DNA of 64,000 nt from Corynebacterium breve. GTDB lineage: Bacteria > Actinomycetota > Actinomycetes > Mycobacteriales > Mycobacteriaceae. Positions 49,401 to 57,247 of this stretch are shown piece by piece. Both the position numbers and the translations under genes were made by a program. The stretch's first letter is position 1. Every line of letters begins with the position of its first letter. The notes under the pieces were generated by a model, which was not told where the DNA came from, made no database searches, and was given only the letters and a program-made list of their open reading frames with translations. The stretch is taken from positions 1,054,001-1,118,000 of the forward strand of contig NZ_CP126969.1 in assembly GCF_030252165.1 (NCBI RefSeq), in the 5' to 3' direction.

Positions 49401-49427
49401 TAATTCTCCGCTGTTGTTGCCTTGTGC

Positions 49428-49679
49428 TTACGCGCCGTGGTGGAAAGTACGCGAGATAACGTCGCGCTGTTGTTCCTTCGTAAGCTTGACAAAGTTCACC
49501 GCGTAGCCAGACACGCGAACGGTGAGGTTCGGGTACTTTTCTGGGTTCTCCATGGCGTCTTCGAGGGTGGACTGGTCAAGAACGTTGATGTTTGCGTGGT
49601 AGAGACCGGATTCCATGTTGTTGTCTTCACGGTTGGCCTTCATAGACGCCATGCGCTCTTCGAAAGTTTTTGCAGCCAT
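49428..49679 (-). CDS. Stand-alone glycyl-radical subunit of split pyruvate formate-lyase
   Basis: An 83-residue protein equal to the C-terminus of pyruvate formate-lyase: [17 protein letters not shown] helix, then [12 protein letters not shown] with the radical Gly58, then [15 protein letters not shown]. From about Tyr27 it aligns with the last 57 residues of E. coli PflB. The first 26 residues ([19 protein letters not shown] and on) are new, charged and probably helical. It has its own AAGGAG 6 nt before the ATG and follows the core gene after 45 nt. Free-standing domains of this type are known as repair parts (GrcA/YfiD, phage T4 Y06I), but here the core has no domain of its own, so this must be an obligate subunit. 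Confidence 0.92.
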   Translation of the reverse strand: MAAKTFEERMASMKANREDNNMESGLYHANINVLDQSTLEDAMENPEKYPNLTVRVSGYAVNFVKLTKEQQRDVISRTFHHGA

Positions 49680-49724
49680 TGTTTTCTCCTTGAATGATGT
49701 GAAAGCTGAGGGGGTTAGTTTGCG

Positions 49725-51830
49725 TTACTGGTCCTGAGGCATGCATGCCTCGTCCATGACGAAGCCGGCATCGAGCACACCGACAAGGTTTGTTACTTGT
49801 TCGTCCTTTGTGCGACCCAGACCGGACGGAGTGATGGTGTTAGTCAGCGAGATTCCGTCGAGGGCGTCGTTGTAGTCGAGCTTGCCAACAGAAAGCATAG
49901 AGGCAACCATGCCGTGGTTGTCGGCACCATTTTCTGGGTTAGCGCCAGGAGCGAAAGGAGTACCGGCCTTGTGACCCGATGGGAAGGAGCCGGTTGCCTT
50001 ACCGTAGACAACGTTTGAAGTAATCGTCAGTACCGACTGAGTAGGAATCGCGTCGCGGTACATCGGGATCTCTTTGATCTTCTCCATCACGGTGTGAACA
50101 ATGGTCGCAGCGATGTCATCGGCACGGTCATCATCGTTGCCATAGAACGGGAAGTCGCCCTCTGTGTTGTAGTCAACGACCAATCCGGTCTCATCGCGGA
50201 TCGGGGTGACCTTGGCGTACTTGATTGCAGACAGAGAGTCCGCGACGATGGACAGTCCCGCGATGCCGCAGCCCATGGTGCGGATGATGTCGGAATCGTG
50301 CAGCGCCATCTCGATGGACTCGTAGGCGTATTTGTCGTGCGAGTAGTGGATGATGTTCAAGGCCTCGACATAGGTTCCAATCACCCAGTCGAGCATGAGC
50401 TCGTACTTTTCCCACACCTCGTCGAAGTCGAGTGGGCCGTCGCCTTCGATCGGAGTGTGACCGGTTGTGATCTGCTTGCCGGTCATTTCATCGCGGCCAC
50501 CGTTGATCGCGTAGAGAAGAGATTTGGCAGCATTGACGCGCGCGCCAAAGAACTGCATCTGCTTTCCGACTTTCATAGGCGAGACGCAGCAAGCGATCGC
50601 GGCATCATCGCCCCACTGGTCGCGAATCTGCTTGTCTGACTCGTACTGTAGTGACGATGTCTCGATGGAGATGGCCGCGCAGAACTCCTTGTAGCCGTCA
50701 GGCAGTTCTGGATCCCAGAAAATGGTGATGTTTGGCTCTGGAGCAGGGCCAAGATTGCGCAGCGTCTGGAGCAAGCGGAACGAAGTCTTGGTTACTTGGT
50801 GGCGACCATCTTCGGAGAAGCCAGCGTCGGACCAGGTTGCCCAGTAAGGGTCTCCGGAGAAGATCTGGTCGTAATCTTCAGTGCGCAGGAATCGAACGAT
50901 GCGCAGCTTGATTACCAAGGCATCGATGATTTCCTGGGCGTCTTCCTCTGTCATGGTGCCGTTGTTCAGATCACGCTCGAAGTATGCGTCGAAGAACGGG
51001 GAGAGGCGGCCGATAGACATCGCGGCACCATCTTGACTCTTGACGGAGCCAAGGTATCCGAAGTAGGTCCATTGGACCGCTTCCTTTGCGTTGGTCGCCG
51101 GGCCGGAGATGTCGAACCCATAGCCCTCAGCCATTACCTTGAGCTTTTTCAGGGCTATGATTTGCTCGGAATGCTCTTCACGGTAACGTGCCCAGTCTTC
51201 ACTGAAGGGCTGGTCGAGGACCCTGTCTTTCGCCTTCAGCTTGTCTTCGATCAGAGCATCGACACCATACAAAGCAACACGACGGTAATCACCGATGATT
51301 CGGCCACGACCGTATGCGTCTGGAAGTCCAGTAATGATGTGTGAGGAACGTGCAGCGCGGATGCGTGGAGTGTAAATGTCGAAGACACCGTCGTTGTGGG
51401 TCTTGCGGTACTGGGTGAAAACCTTCTCCACCGCTGGGTTTGTCTCTTTTCCAGCTTCCTTGATGGCTTGCTTCACCATGCGCCAGCCACCATATGGCAT
51501 CATCGCACGCTTTAGCGGAACGTCGGTCTGTAGGCCGACGATGACATCATCGTCTTCAGAGATGAATCCTGGAGGAAACGCGTCGACATCCGCAGGGGTT
51601 TCGGTGTCAACGTCGTAGACGCGGCGCTGGCGTTCCACGGACAGGTAGTTCTTCTCCAGGTGATCCCAAGTTCGCAGCGTCTTGTCGGTCGGACCTGCAA
51701 GGAAGGATGCGTCGCCGTTGTACGGCGTGTAATTGCGCTGGATAAAATCGCGGACATCGATTGTTTCGGTCCAAGGGCCTGCCTCGAAGCCTTCCCAGGC
51801 TTCTACGGCAGGTGTGGTGACTGTAGTCAC
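49725..51830 (-). CDS. pflB: Pyruvate formate-lyase core subunit lacking the glycyl-radical domain
   Basis: A 701-residue barrel of pyruvate formate-lyase, which cleaves pyruvate plus CoA to acetyl-CoA and formate without oxygen. The catalytic Cys pair is Cys414-Cys415 in IACCVSPM; other family blocks are TPYNGDASFL, NIIHYSHDKYAYE and GKLDYNDALDGIS. E. coli PflB has 760 residues; this one stops at DAGFVMDEACMPQDQ, just before the loop with the radical Gly, which is encoded by the next gene. GTG at 51830 (VTTVTTPAVEAW) is chosen: AAAGGGG lies 9 nt upstream and the longer frame to 51881 has none. First gene of pflB-small subunit-pflA. Upstream 51831-52058 is intergenic, with a short dyad CACCG/CGGTG at 51908-51921 and AT-rich sequence where a promoter could lie. 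Confidence 0.94.
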   Translation of the reverse strand: MTTVTTPAVEAWEGFEAGPWTETIDVRDFIQRNYTPYNGDASFLAGPTDKTLRTWDHLEKNYLSVERQRRVYDVDTETPADVDAFPPGFISEDDDVIVGLQTDVPLKRAMMPYGGWRMVKQAIKEAGKETNPAVEKVFTQYRKTHNDGVFDIYTPRIRAARSSHIITGLPDAYGRGRIIGDYRRVALYGVDALIEDKLKAKDRVLDQPFSEDWARYREEHSEQIIALKKLKVMAEGYGFDISGPATNAKEAVQWTYFGYLGSVKSQDGAAMSIGRLSPFFDAYFERDLNNGTMTEEDAQEIIDALVIKLRIVRFLRTEDYDQIFSGDPYWATWSDAGFSEDGRHQVTKTSFRLLQTLRNLGPAPEPNITIFWDPELPDGYKEFCAAISIETSSLQYESDKQIRDQWGDDAAIACCVSPMKVGKQMQFFGARVNAAKSLLYAINGGRDEMTGKQITTGHTPIEGDGPLDFDEVWEKYELMLDWVIGTYVEALNIIHYSHDKYAYESIEMALHDSDIIRTMGCGIAGLSIVADSLSAIKYAKVTPIRDETGLVVDYNTEGDFPFYGNDDDRADDIAATIVHTVMEKIKEIPMYRDAIPTQSVLTITSNVVYGKATGSFPSGHKAGTPFAPGANPENGADNHGMVASMLSVGKLDYNDALDGISLTNTITPSGLGRTKDEQVTNLVGVLDAGFVMDEACMPQDQ

Positions 51831-52058
51831 GAGGTGTATCCCCTTTCGGTAGTGGTCTCTCATGGAGTCACGCTTACCCAAAATTCCCTAACTATTTCAC
51901 GCAAATTCACCGATAGCGGTGGTTTACGAATTTCAAGCGTGTCCCCACGTCATGTACAAGTATATTGATGATATCTAGGTGTTGTCCACATCAGCGTGCC
52001 CACCTCGACGTTAGATAGAACTCAACCTCGTCCGGTTGTGTCCTAGATAACGCAAAAG

Positions 52059-52083
52059 CCCGACTTTCACGAGGAAAGTCGGG
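52059..52083 (-). terminator. Terminator of ndh
   Basis: CCCGACTTTC (52059-52068) and GAAAGTCGGG (52074-52083) form a perfect 10-bp stem with a 5-nt loop, 21 nt after the ndh stop. Read leftward it is followed by CTTTTGC; on the plus strand by TTTTT, so it can act both ways. Confidence 0.9.
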
Positions 52084-52103
52084 TTTTTGGTTTGAACTTG
52101 TGG

Positions 52104-53513
52104 CTACTCTTTTTCGCCGAAGTTGATGGTGTCGCGCACCTCTGGAACACCGCGTTCGGACTCTGGGAGAACCTTGCGCAACTTCAGCAGGCCGGTGCGG
52201 CCGTGCATCTGCTGGTAAGTGGTCGCCAGGTTGTAACGACGAGGCGATAGGGCATTGAGACCCCAGTTGACCATGGACACAAAGCGGTTGCGGAATCCGA
52301 CCAAGAACATGACGTGGACAACGAGCCACATGATCCAACCGAGGAAACCAGTAACCTCGACCTTGCCCATCTTTACAACGGCGTTGAAGCGGGAAACAAT
52401 CGCCATGGAGCCCTTGTCAAAGTACTCGAATGGCTTGCGCTCTTCAGGCTTCTGATCGTCTTCAACGCCTGCGCGTACGGCCTTAGCGGCGTACTCGCCG
52501 GTCTGGATAGCGACCTGGGCAACGCCCGGCAGGCCATCGAGACTCATCATGTCGCCAAGGATGAAGACGTTGCTCTTATCTCCAACAGTGAGGTCAGGAT
52601 TGACAGGGACTCGACCAGCACGGTCAACCTCCAAGCCTGCCTGTTCGGCAACGATCTTGCCCAGTGGGGAAGCCGCGACACCCGCAGACCAAATCTTGGT
52701 GTCAGCCAAGATGGTTTCTTCTTGACCCGTCTTTGCATCCTTGAAGGTCACGGAGTGTGCATCGACATCGGTAACCAGTGCGTTGAGGCGGACGGTGACA
52801 CCCATCTTTTCCAGCTGGCGCTGCGCATTGCGACCAAGTCGCTTGCCAAATGGTGGCAGTACCTGTGGTGCGCCGTCGACGAGGATGATCTTTGCCTGGG
52901 ACGGGCTGAAGTTGCTGTAATCCTTGGAGAAGCTGCGGTGGGCCATCTCTGCGATCTGGCCTGCCATTTCAACGCCAGTTGGACCTGCGCCAACAATAAC
53001 GAAGGTGAGAAGGCGTTCCATCTCAGCTGGATCAGTGACGATCTCTGCCTTTTCAAACGCGTGGATGATGCGTGCGCGCTGTTCCAAGGCGTTGTCTAGA
53101 GTCTTTAGACCAGGTGCAAACTCAGCGAAATGATCGTTTCCAAAGTAGGATTGGTTGGCACCCGCGGCGATGATGACGCTGTCATACTCAAAAACGCGCT
53201 CGTACTCTTCGACGCGTGCGGTTACTGTCTGGGCTTCGATATCGATGTTTGTAACATCGCCCTTAATTACGGTTGCGTTGTCCTGCTCCGACAAAATCTG
53301 ACGAGTGGAAACCGCAATTTCACCGGAGGAAAGAATTCCTGTTGCTACCTGGTACAGCAGAGGCTGGAACAAGTGGTGGTTACTGCGGGAAATAAGGGTG
53401 ACATCTACATCGGCATTACGAAGTTCCTGAGCGGCGAATAGGCCACCAAAGCCAGAACCAATAATGACGACGTGGTGCCGGGATCCGGCTGGACGGAAAG
53501 GCTTTTCAGTCAT
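52104..53513 (-). CDS. ndh: Type II NADH dehydrogenase
   Basis: A 469-residue single-subunit flavoprotein passing electrons from NADH to menaquinone without proton pumping. The FAD site is HHVVIIGSGFGGLFAAQEL (about 11-30), the NADH site is FVIVGAGPTGVEMAGQIAEM, and the second FAD motif is NVFILGDMMSL. A C-terminal hydrophobic stretch near LGWIMWLVVHVMFLVGFRNRF mediates membrane attachment. ATG at 53513 has AAGGAG 7 nt upstream; the longer reading from 53609 is unlikely. Confidence 0.96.
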   Translation of the reverse strand: MTEKPFRPAGSRHHVVIIGSGFGGLFAAQELRNADVDVTLISRSNHHLFQPLLYQVATGILSSGEIAVSTRQILSEQDNATVIKGDVTNIDIEAQTVTARVEEYERVFEYDSVIIAAGANQSYFGNDHFAEFAPGLKTLDNALEQRARIIHAFEKAEIVTDPAEMERLLTFVIVGAGPTGVEMAGQIAEMAHRSFSKDYSNFSPSQAKIILVDGAPQVLPPFGKRLGRNAQRQLEKMGVTVRLNALVTDVDAHSVTFKDAKTGQEETILADTKIWSAGVAASPLGKIVAEQAGLEVDRAGRVPVNPDLTVGDKSNVFILGDMMSLDGLPGVAQVAIQTGEYAAKAVRAGVEDDQKPEERKPFEYFDKGSMAIVSRFNAVVKMGKVEVTGFLGWIMWLVVHVMFLVGFRNRFVSMVNWGLNALSPRRYNLATTYQQMHGRTGLLKLRKVLPESERGVPEVRDTINFGEKE

Positions 53514-53539
53514 GGACTCTCCTTGTACGGTTATTTCAA

Positions 53540-53580
53540 ATATGAAGTTACTCTCAGCCAGTCTACGTTCAACTTCATAT
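53540..53580. promoter_or_regulatory. Inverted ATATGAAGTT repeat upstream of ndh
   Basis: ATATGAAGTT (53540-53549) and AACTTCATAT (53571-53580) are perfect 10-bp inverted copies, centre to centre 31 bp or three helical turns, in the 167-base region between divergent ndh and the ufaA-like gene. Each copy is itself partly palindromic (TTCAAATATGAA on the left). The pattern suggests two operator sites for a dimeric repressor acting on ndh; no known consensus is matched. Confidence 0.5.
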
Positions 53581-53680
53581 ATGTGCGACGTGGCAACATT
53601 ACTCACCATACGCCCATTCTGTTAAATGGAATGGCCTCGCCTCGTCTAAATCGACGTGATACCTGTCTAAAGTAAGCCTT

Positions 53681-54988
53681 GTGAATAACGCGTCTCACTT
53701 ATCTCTGATTGATTCTGGGCTTTGGCCCGGGGTTGCTACGGTGCCCGATGGCATCGCCATGAGTATGCGGGCACGGGTTTCCGAAGCTAGGTTTGCTAAG
53801 GCTTGCACCGAGGCTGGACTAGAGCTGCGACCTGATCATGAGCCTGATTTGGTCGTCGACACGCCAGATCTCTTTCCGCGTCTCTCTGACGGCGGATGGG
53901 TGGGCCTTGCCGAAAGCTATTTGGCAGGAGAGTGGCACACCGAGTCTCCTCACGACCTTGTCAAAGTTCTTCGAGCGCTTCTGCAAGTGGATTTCGTTCC
54001 TCGCACTCTGCGAGTGAAACAGGACCGCGAACACGTTGGTGGAGAAGTCCCACCCGAGCTAGTTGAGCGGTTTTCAGGCGATGGGCTCAGTGCCTTCTCC
54101 GGCATCTTTGCAACGGGCGTGCCGACGACCCGTCGCGTGAGTGTGCAATCGCATGTGAAAGGTGCTGGCCATGGTCGCGAACCAGCTTCTCATTTTGTCG
54201 ATGTCACCCATCTGTCGGCCCCGTTGGAAGTCGACCGGATAGATCTCGGAGATGCCCAGCGACGAGCCGCAGAATCGCTACTTGATTTAGTTGATGTCAG
54301 CGCAGGCACCCACGTGGTGGAGTACCCGTCGTCGGGTGGTGCTGTGTCCATCGCGGCTGCGCAGCGACAAGCGACAGTGGACACTGTCACCGCTGACCGC
54401 GACTTGGCGGAGGCTTTGCGGGAACGCTTTACATTTGCTGGGGTTGATGACGCCGTCCACATCGAACTTATTGATGCGCCCGAGTTCGGACCTGGTCGGT
54501 GGCACGGTCGCTACGATGCCGTTGTGAGCGTCGAAAAGCTTGAGACCCTGCCGCAGAAACAAAGAGCTGGCTACCTAGCCGCAATCGACCGGCTTCTCGC
54601 TCCAGGGGGTCAAGCCGCGATGCAGACGGTGATCAAGACTCCGGCCATGAACAAAGCTGGTATCGCTGCGCTCGAGTCGCTGCGCGCGTATGTGTGGCCG
54701 GCGTTGGATTATCCCACTGAGGTCGAGGTGGCGCGAATCGTCGATAAGCGCACGGGGCTTCGCGTTATTGGACAAGTTCATGCGCCTGATCATTTGGAAC
54801 GCAGCCTACGTTTGCAGCGTGAAATTTTCGTGAGCCAGCTAAGGGAGGCAGCAGCTGACGGGTTTGATTCCGTCTACCGCCGCCTCTGGATCTGGCAGCT
54901 TTCGCTGCGCGAGGCGTTGTCAAGCCTCGGAATGATCGATGTAGTGCAGTTCTCGTTGGTCCACAGGAACCGACGCGGTTTGCGCTAG
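53681..54988 (+). CDS. UfaA/cyclopropane-fatty-acid synthase-like protein with altered SAM motif
   Basis: A 435-residue protein aligned in layout with CFA-synthase-like methyltransferases: an N-terminal DUF with DGGWVGLAESYLAGEWHTESPHDLV, then the methyltransferase domain and a C-terminal part with SLRLQREIFVSQLREAAADGFDSVYRRLWIWQL. The family's SAM motif LEIGCGWGG is here VEYPSSGGA (214-221): the Gly-x-Gly is gone. The YDAVVSVEKLE block keeps the post-motif. Position next to ndh matches C. glutamicum ufaA (cg1657). Activity is doubtful on this evidence. The GTG start has TAAAGT 7 nt upstream, suggesting a leaderless transcript. Confidence 0.85.
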   Translation: MNNASHLSLIDSGLWPGVATVPDGIAMSMRARVSEARFAKACTEAGLELRPDHEPDLVVDTPDLFPRLSDGGWVGLAESYLAGEWHTESPHDLVKVLRALLQVDFVPRTLRVKQDREHVGGEVPPELVERFSGDGLSAFSGIFATGVPTTRRVSVQSHVKGAGHGREPASHFVDVTHLSAPLEVDRIDLGDAQRRAAESLLDLVDVSAGTHVVEYPSSGGAVSIAAAQRQATVDTVTADRDLAEALRERFTFAGVDDAVHIELIDAPEFGPGRWHGRYDAVVSVEKLETLPQKQRAGYLAAIDRLLAPGGQAAMQTVIKTPAMNKAGIAALESLRAYVWPALDYPTEVEVARIVDKRTGLRVIGQVHAPDHLERSLRLQREIFVSQLREAAADGFDSVYRRLWIWQLSLREALSSLGMIDVVQFSLVHRNRRGLR

Positions 54989-54997
54989 AGTGAGGCT

Positions 54998-55420
54998 CTA
55001 ACCTGCGACGTTAAAGAACCAATGGGTGCCAAATTTGTCTTGCAGCATTCCGAACGATGCGCCCCACGGCACAGTGTCAAAAGGCATCAAAATGGTCGCA
55101 TCCGCAGACAGGGCTTCCCACCAAGTTTTGATCTCTTCGAGGTCTTCAGACCCGCCCGTGATGGCTACAGGGGTGTCATCACCCGGGGTGATGGAGTTCT
55201 CGCCAGGGGAGTCGGAAGCAAAGATAATCGGGCGACCATCGAGGATGATGTGGGAGTGCATGATCTTGTCAAGGTTTTCTGCGCCGCCAACTTCTTCTGC
55301 GGAGTGTACCTGGGAGAACGGCATCATTTGGAGGTCTCCACCAAAGATCCCGTGGTAAAAGGTCATGGCGTCGGCTGCGGTGCCTGAGAAACGGCGGTAT
55401 GGCGTGAATTGTGCGGTCAT
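54998..55420 (-). CDS. VOC-superfamily (PhnB/glyoxalase-like) protein
   Basis: A 140-residue protein of the vicinal-oxygen-chelate fold: TPYRRFSGTAADAMTFYHGIFGG, MHSHIILDGRPIIFASDSPG and VPWGASFGMLQDKFGTHWFFN are typical of PhnB-like members, often misnamed 3-demethylubiquinone methyltransferases. It probably dimerises; ligand unknown. TACATT lies 7 nt before the ATG at 55420, a leaderless arrangement. It diverges from the AHSA1 gene with 49 nt between starts. Confidence 0.9.
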   Translation of the reverse strand: MTAQFTPYRRFSGTAADAMTFYHGIFGGDLQMMPFSQVHSAEEVGGAENLDKIMHSHIILDGRPIIFASDSPGENSITPGDDTPVAITGGSEDLEEIKTWWEALSADATILMPFDTVPWGASFGMLQDKFGTHWFFNVAG

Positions 55421-55469
55421 GAGCACAAATGTACACCTAAGTATTCTCAATATGGGTAAGTTAGTTGGC

Positions 55470-55970
55470 ATGACGAGAGAAAAACGCGGCCAGATTTCCG
55501 CCAATGTCTTAAGCATCCCAACAATTTTCGATCACCCTCGCGATCACGTGTGGAAATTCGTCACTACGTCTGAGACACTTGTGACGTTTTATGGCTCATT
55601 CTCCGGAGACCCGGCAAGCGGAGAGGTCACCCTCATCATGGTTGAGGCGCCAGATAACCCGGGTACTGCGGTGATCAATCGCTGCGTGGCACCGGAGCTG
55701 CTTGACGTAACGCTGAGCGACGGCGAGGGTAATCCGTGGAGCTTGATTCTAAAGCTCGAGGCGCTTGACGACGATCACACGCGCGTGGAGTTCATTCAAG
55801 ACATCGCAGGTTTTGAAACGATGGCCGCAGACGTGGGTGCTGGTTGGGAGTTCTACATCGATCGCTGGGTGGCCGCAATGGCGGGAGAGGACGTAGAGAA
55901 GATCGCGTGGGAGGATTACGCGCCGCTGGCTCAGCAGTACGAACCTGAAGTTAACGGCAGCCCAAGTTAG
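55470..55970 (+). CDS. SRPBCC/AHSA1-domain protein
   Basis: A 166-residue protein of the START/Bet v1-like AHSA1 family: IPTIFDHPRDHVWKFVTTSETLVTFYGSF at the start, LKLEALDDDHTRVEFIQDI and a final helix GAGWEFYIDRWVAAMAGED. These bind hydrophobic ligands; no function is known. It pairs divergently with the VOC gene, a common partnership of small ligand-binding proteins. ATG at 55470 has TAAGTT 7 nt upstream (leaderless) ; ATG at 55452 is in frame. Confidence 0.82.
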   Translation: MTREKRGQISANVLSIPTIFDHPRDHVWKFVTTSETLVTFYGSFSGDPASGEVTLIMVEAPDNPGTAVINRCVAPELLDVTLSDGEGNPWSLILKLEALDDDHTRVEFIQDIAGFETMAADVGAGWEFYIDRWVAAMAGEDVEKIAWEDYAPLAQQYEPEVNGSPS

Positions 55971-55975
55971 TTGAC

Positions 55976-55989
55976 ATAATGTACATTAT
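55976..55989. promoter_or_regulatory. 14-bp perfect palindrome
   Basis: ATAATGTACATTAT is a perfect 14-bp palindrome 6 nt after the AHSA1 stop and overlaps a TTGACA hexamer (55971-55976). It looks like a binding site for a dimeric regulator, but no gene starts just downstream on the plus strand, so its target is unclear. Confidence 0.45.
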
Positions 55990-56003
55990 CGGACAGTGAT
56001 GGG

Positions 56004-56034
56004 CCCTAATTACGTAAGGGTGACGTAATTAGGG
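56004..56034. terminator. Inverted repeat between AHSA1 gene and yceI
   Basis: CCCTAATTACGT (56004-56015) and ACGTAATTAGGG (56023-56034) are perfect 12-bp arms around a 7-nt loop. No T-run follows on either strand. A second dyad, ACCGACGA/TCGTCGGT at 56064-56083, abuts the yceI stop. Together they may end the two converging transcripts; an operator role for the first is also possible. Confidence 0.5.
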
Positions 56035-56083
56035 TGAGCTACCGGATAGCCGGAAGAACAGCTACCGACGACTCTTCGTCGGT

Positions 56084-56788
56084 CTAAGACTTCTTCACCA
56101 GGTTCAGGCGCACGTTGACTTCGCCTTCCTCGGCGATCGTCGCAGCAACGAACTCCGGTGTCTCCACGCCAAACTGTTTGCGATTGATCGGAATGTCACC
56201 CGCGACAACAAGATTCTTGCCATCGCGCACAGCTTCGAATTCTTGGGTGATCGTCTTCGTCGTATCCAAGATGGTCAGATCGCCCGTTAGCTCCACGGTG
56301 GCAACGCTGCCGTCATCTGGTAAATGAGAGACGTCAGCTGGCTTGGTCAAGACGAATGAAGCTTCCGGGTATTCGTTGGTAAGCAAGATCTTTTGCCGTA
56401 CATTTACGTCACGGACGTCTCGATCCGTGACGATATTAGTCATGTCGACGATTGCCTGGCCCTTCGTGGCCTTGCCGCCTGATACTTCTACAGTGCCAGC
56501 GACAGTTCCCGTGGAACCAGAGGTCTCTTTGTACTCGGCCGGAAGAACTTCATTGAATGTAAAGCCCGCCGAGGTTACATTTGGTCCGGGCTGGGTGGTT
56601 ACTTCCCACTCGCCATCAACGTCGACTGTTGCAGGCGAGGTCTTGTCCGCGTTGATTCCCTCAGTTTTGATTCCTGGGCCCATGGCAAGGCCGTACACAA
56701 CCGGGAACAGCGCAAAAGCAAGCAACGCCACGATCAAAATCGAGCCTACCGCGACGACTGCTTTGGTCGTTCCCGTCATCTTCTGCAC
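56084..56788 (-). CDS. YceI-family lipid-binding-type protein, membrane anchored
   Basis: A 234-residue protein with an N-terminal membrane helix (about 9-33, AVVAVGSILIVALLAFALFPVVYG) and an outside YceI lipocalin-like domain: VDGEWEVTTQPGPNVTSAGFTFNE, DVRDVNVRQKILLTNEYPEASF, VTVELTGDLTILDTTK-type strands and IPINRKQFGVE. YceI relatives bind polyisoprenoids. The GTG at 56788 has GAGG 8 nt upstream, within the end of the preceding zinc-ribbon gene (5-nt gap), so the two are coupled. Confidence 0.9.
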   Translation of the reverse strand: MQKMTGTTKAVVAVGSILIVALLAFALFPVVYGLAMGPGIKTEGINADKTSPATVDVDGEWEVTTQPGPNVTSAGFTFNEVLPAEYKETSGSTGTVAGTVEVSGGKATKGQAIVDMTNIVTDRDVRDVNVRQKILLTNEYPEASFVLTKPADVSHLPDDGSVATVELTGDLTILDTTKTITQEFEAVRDGKNLVVAGDIPINRKQFGVETPEFVAATIAEEGEVNVRLNLVKKS

Positions 56789-56793
56789 GTCAT

Positions 56794-57132
56794 TTACCTC
56801 AGTCTCTCGATTTGTTTGGCTAATGCCACTAATTCGTCACACAGGAGGCGAATTTCTTCTGCACCAGCGCCTTCGGCGCTCGCCGTGGCTATATCCTCGG
56901 CGGCGCAGCGCAACTCATACAACTCGTCACGTAGCGCTTCGGCTTTGTCCGGATGAATAATAACCGCTTGCTTCGGGATGGAGGTGCCAGAAACGTTGTT
57001 ACGCTGCTCATACGCACGTTGTTTGCACGACGCGCTGCAAAATTTCCGACGACGCCCCCTCCCCGACGGCTGAACCAGTTCAGTGCCACACCATCGGCAT
57101 GTACTCTGCTTTGGCTCGCGGGGATCATTCAC
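56794..57132 (-). CDS. Small zinc-finger protein, actinobacterial
   Basis: A 112-residue protein with a four-Cys zinc site: CRWCGTELVQPSGRGRRRKFCSASCKQRAY (about 12-41, Cys12, Cys15, Cys32, Cys36), rich in Arg between the pairs, then a helical C-terminus (EALRDELYELRCAAEDIA, LLCDELVALAKQIERLR) likely forming a coiled coil. It resembles small actinobacterial proteins with an FCS/HNH-like finger; function unknown. GTG at 57132 has GGTGGAAAAG upstream; the longer frame to 57168 is weaker. Divergent from rbpA. Confidence 0.8.
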   Translation of the reverse strand: MNDPREPKQSTCRWCGTELVQPSGRGRRRKFCSASCKQRAYEQRNNVSGTSIPKQAVIIHPDKAEALRDELYELRCAAEDIATASAEGAGAEEIRLLCDELVALAKQIERLR

Positions 57133-57247
57133 GCTTTTCCACCTTAGTCCACCCAGGGAACAATCCAAGTCTTTAGGCCGTTATACTTAACGGACTGCTT
57201 TTAGTACCCATTGTCGTGGGTACGTAACTACGAAGGGATGATGCTAC

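Noticed and set aside
49680..49724. Idea that the pfl split is a frameshift or sequencing error
   Set aside because: The core ends at a TAA, a 45-nt spacer with AAGGAG follows, and the small gene has a new N-terminus of 26 residues; a single base change cannot join them into a normal PflB.
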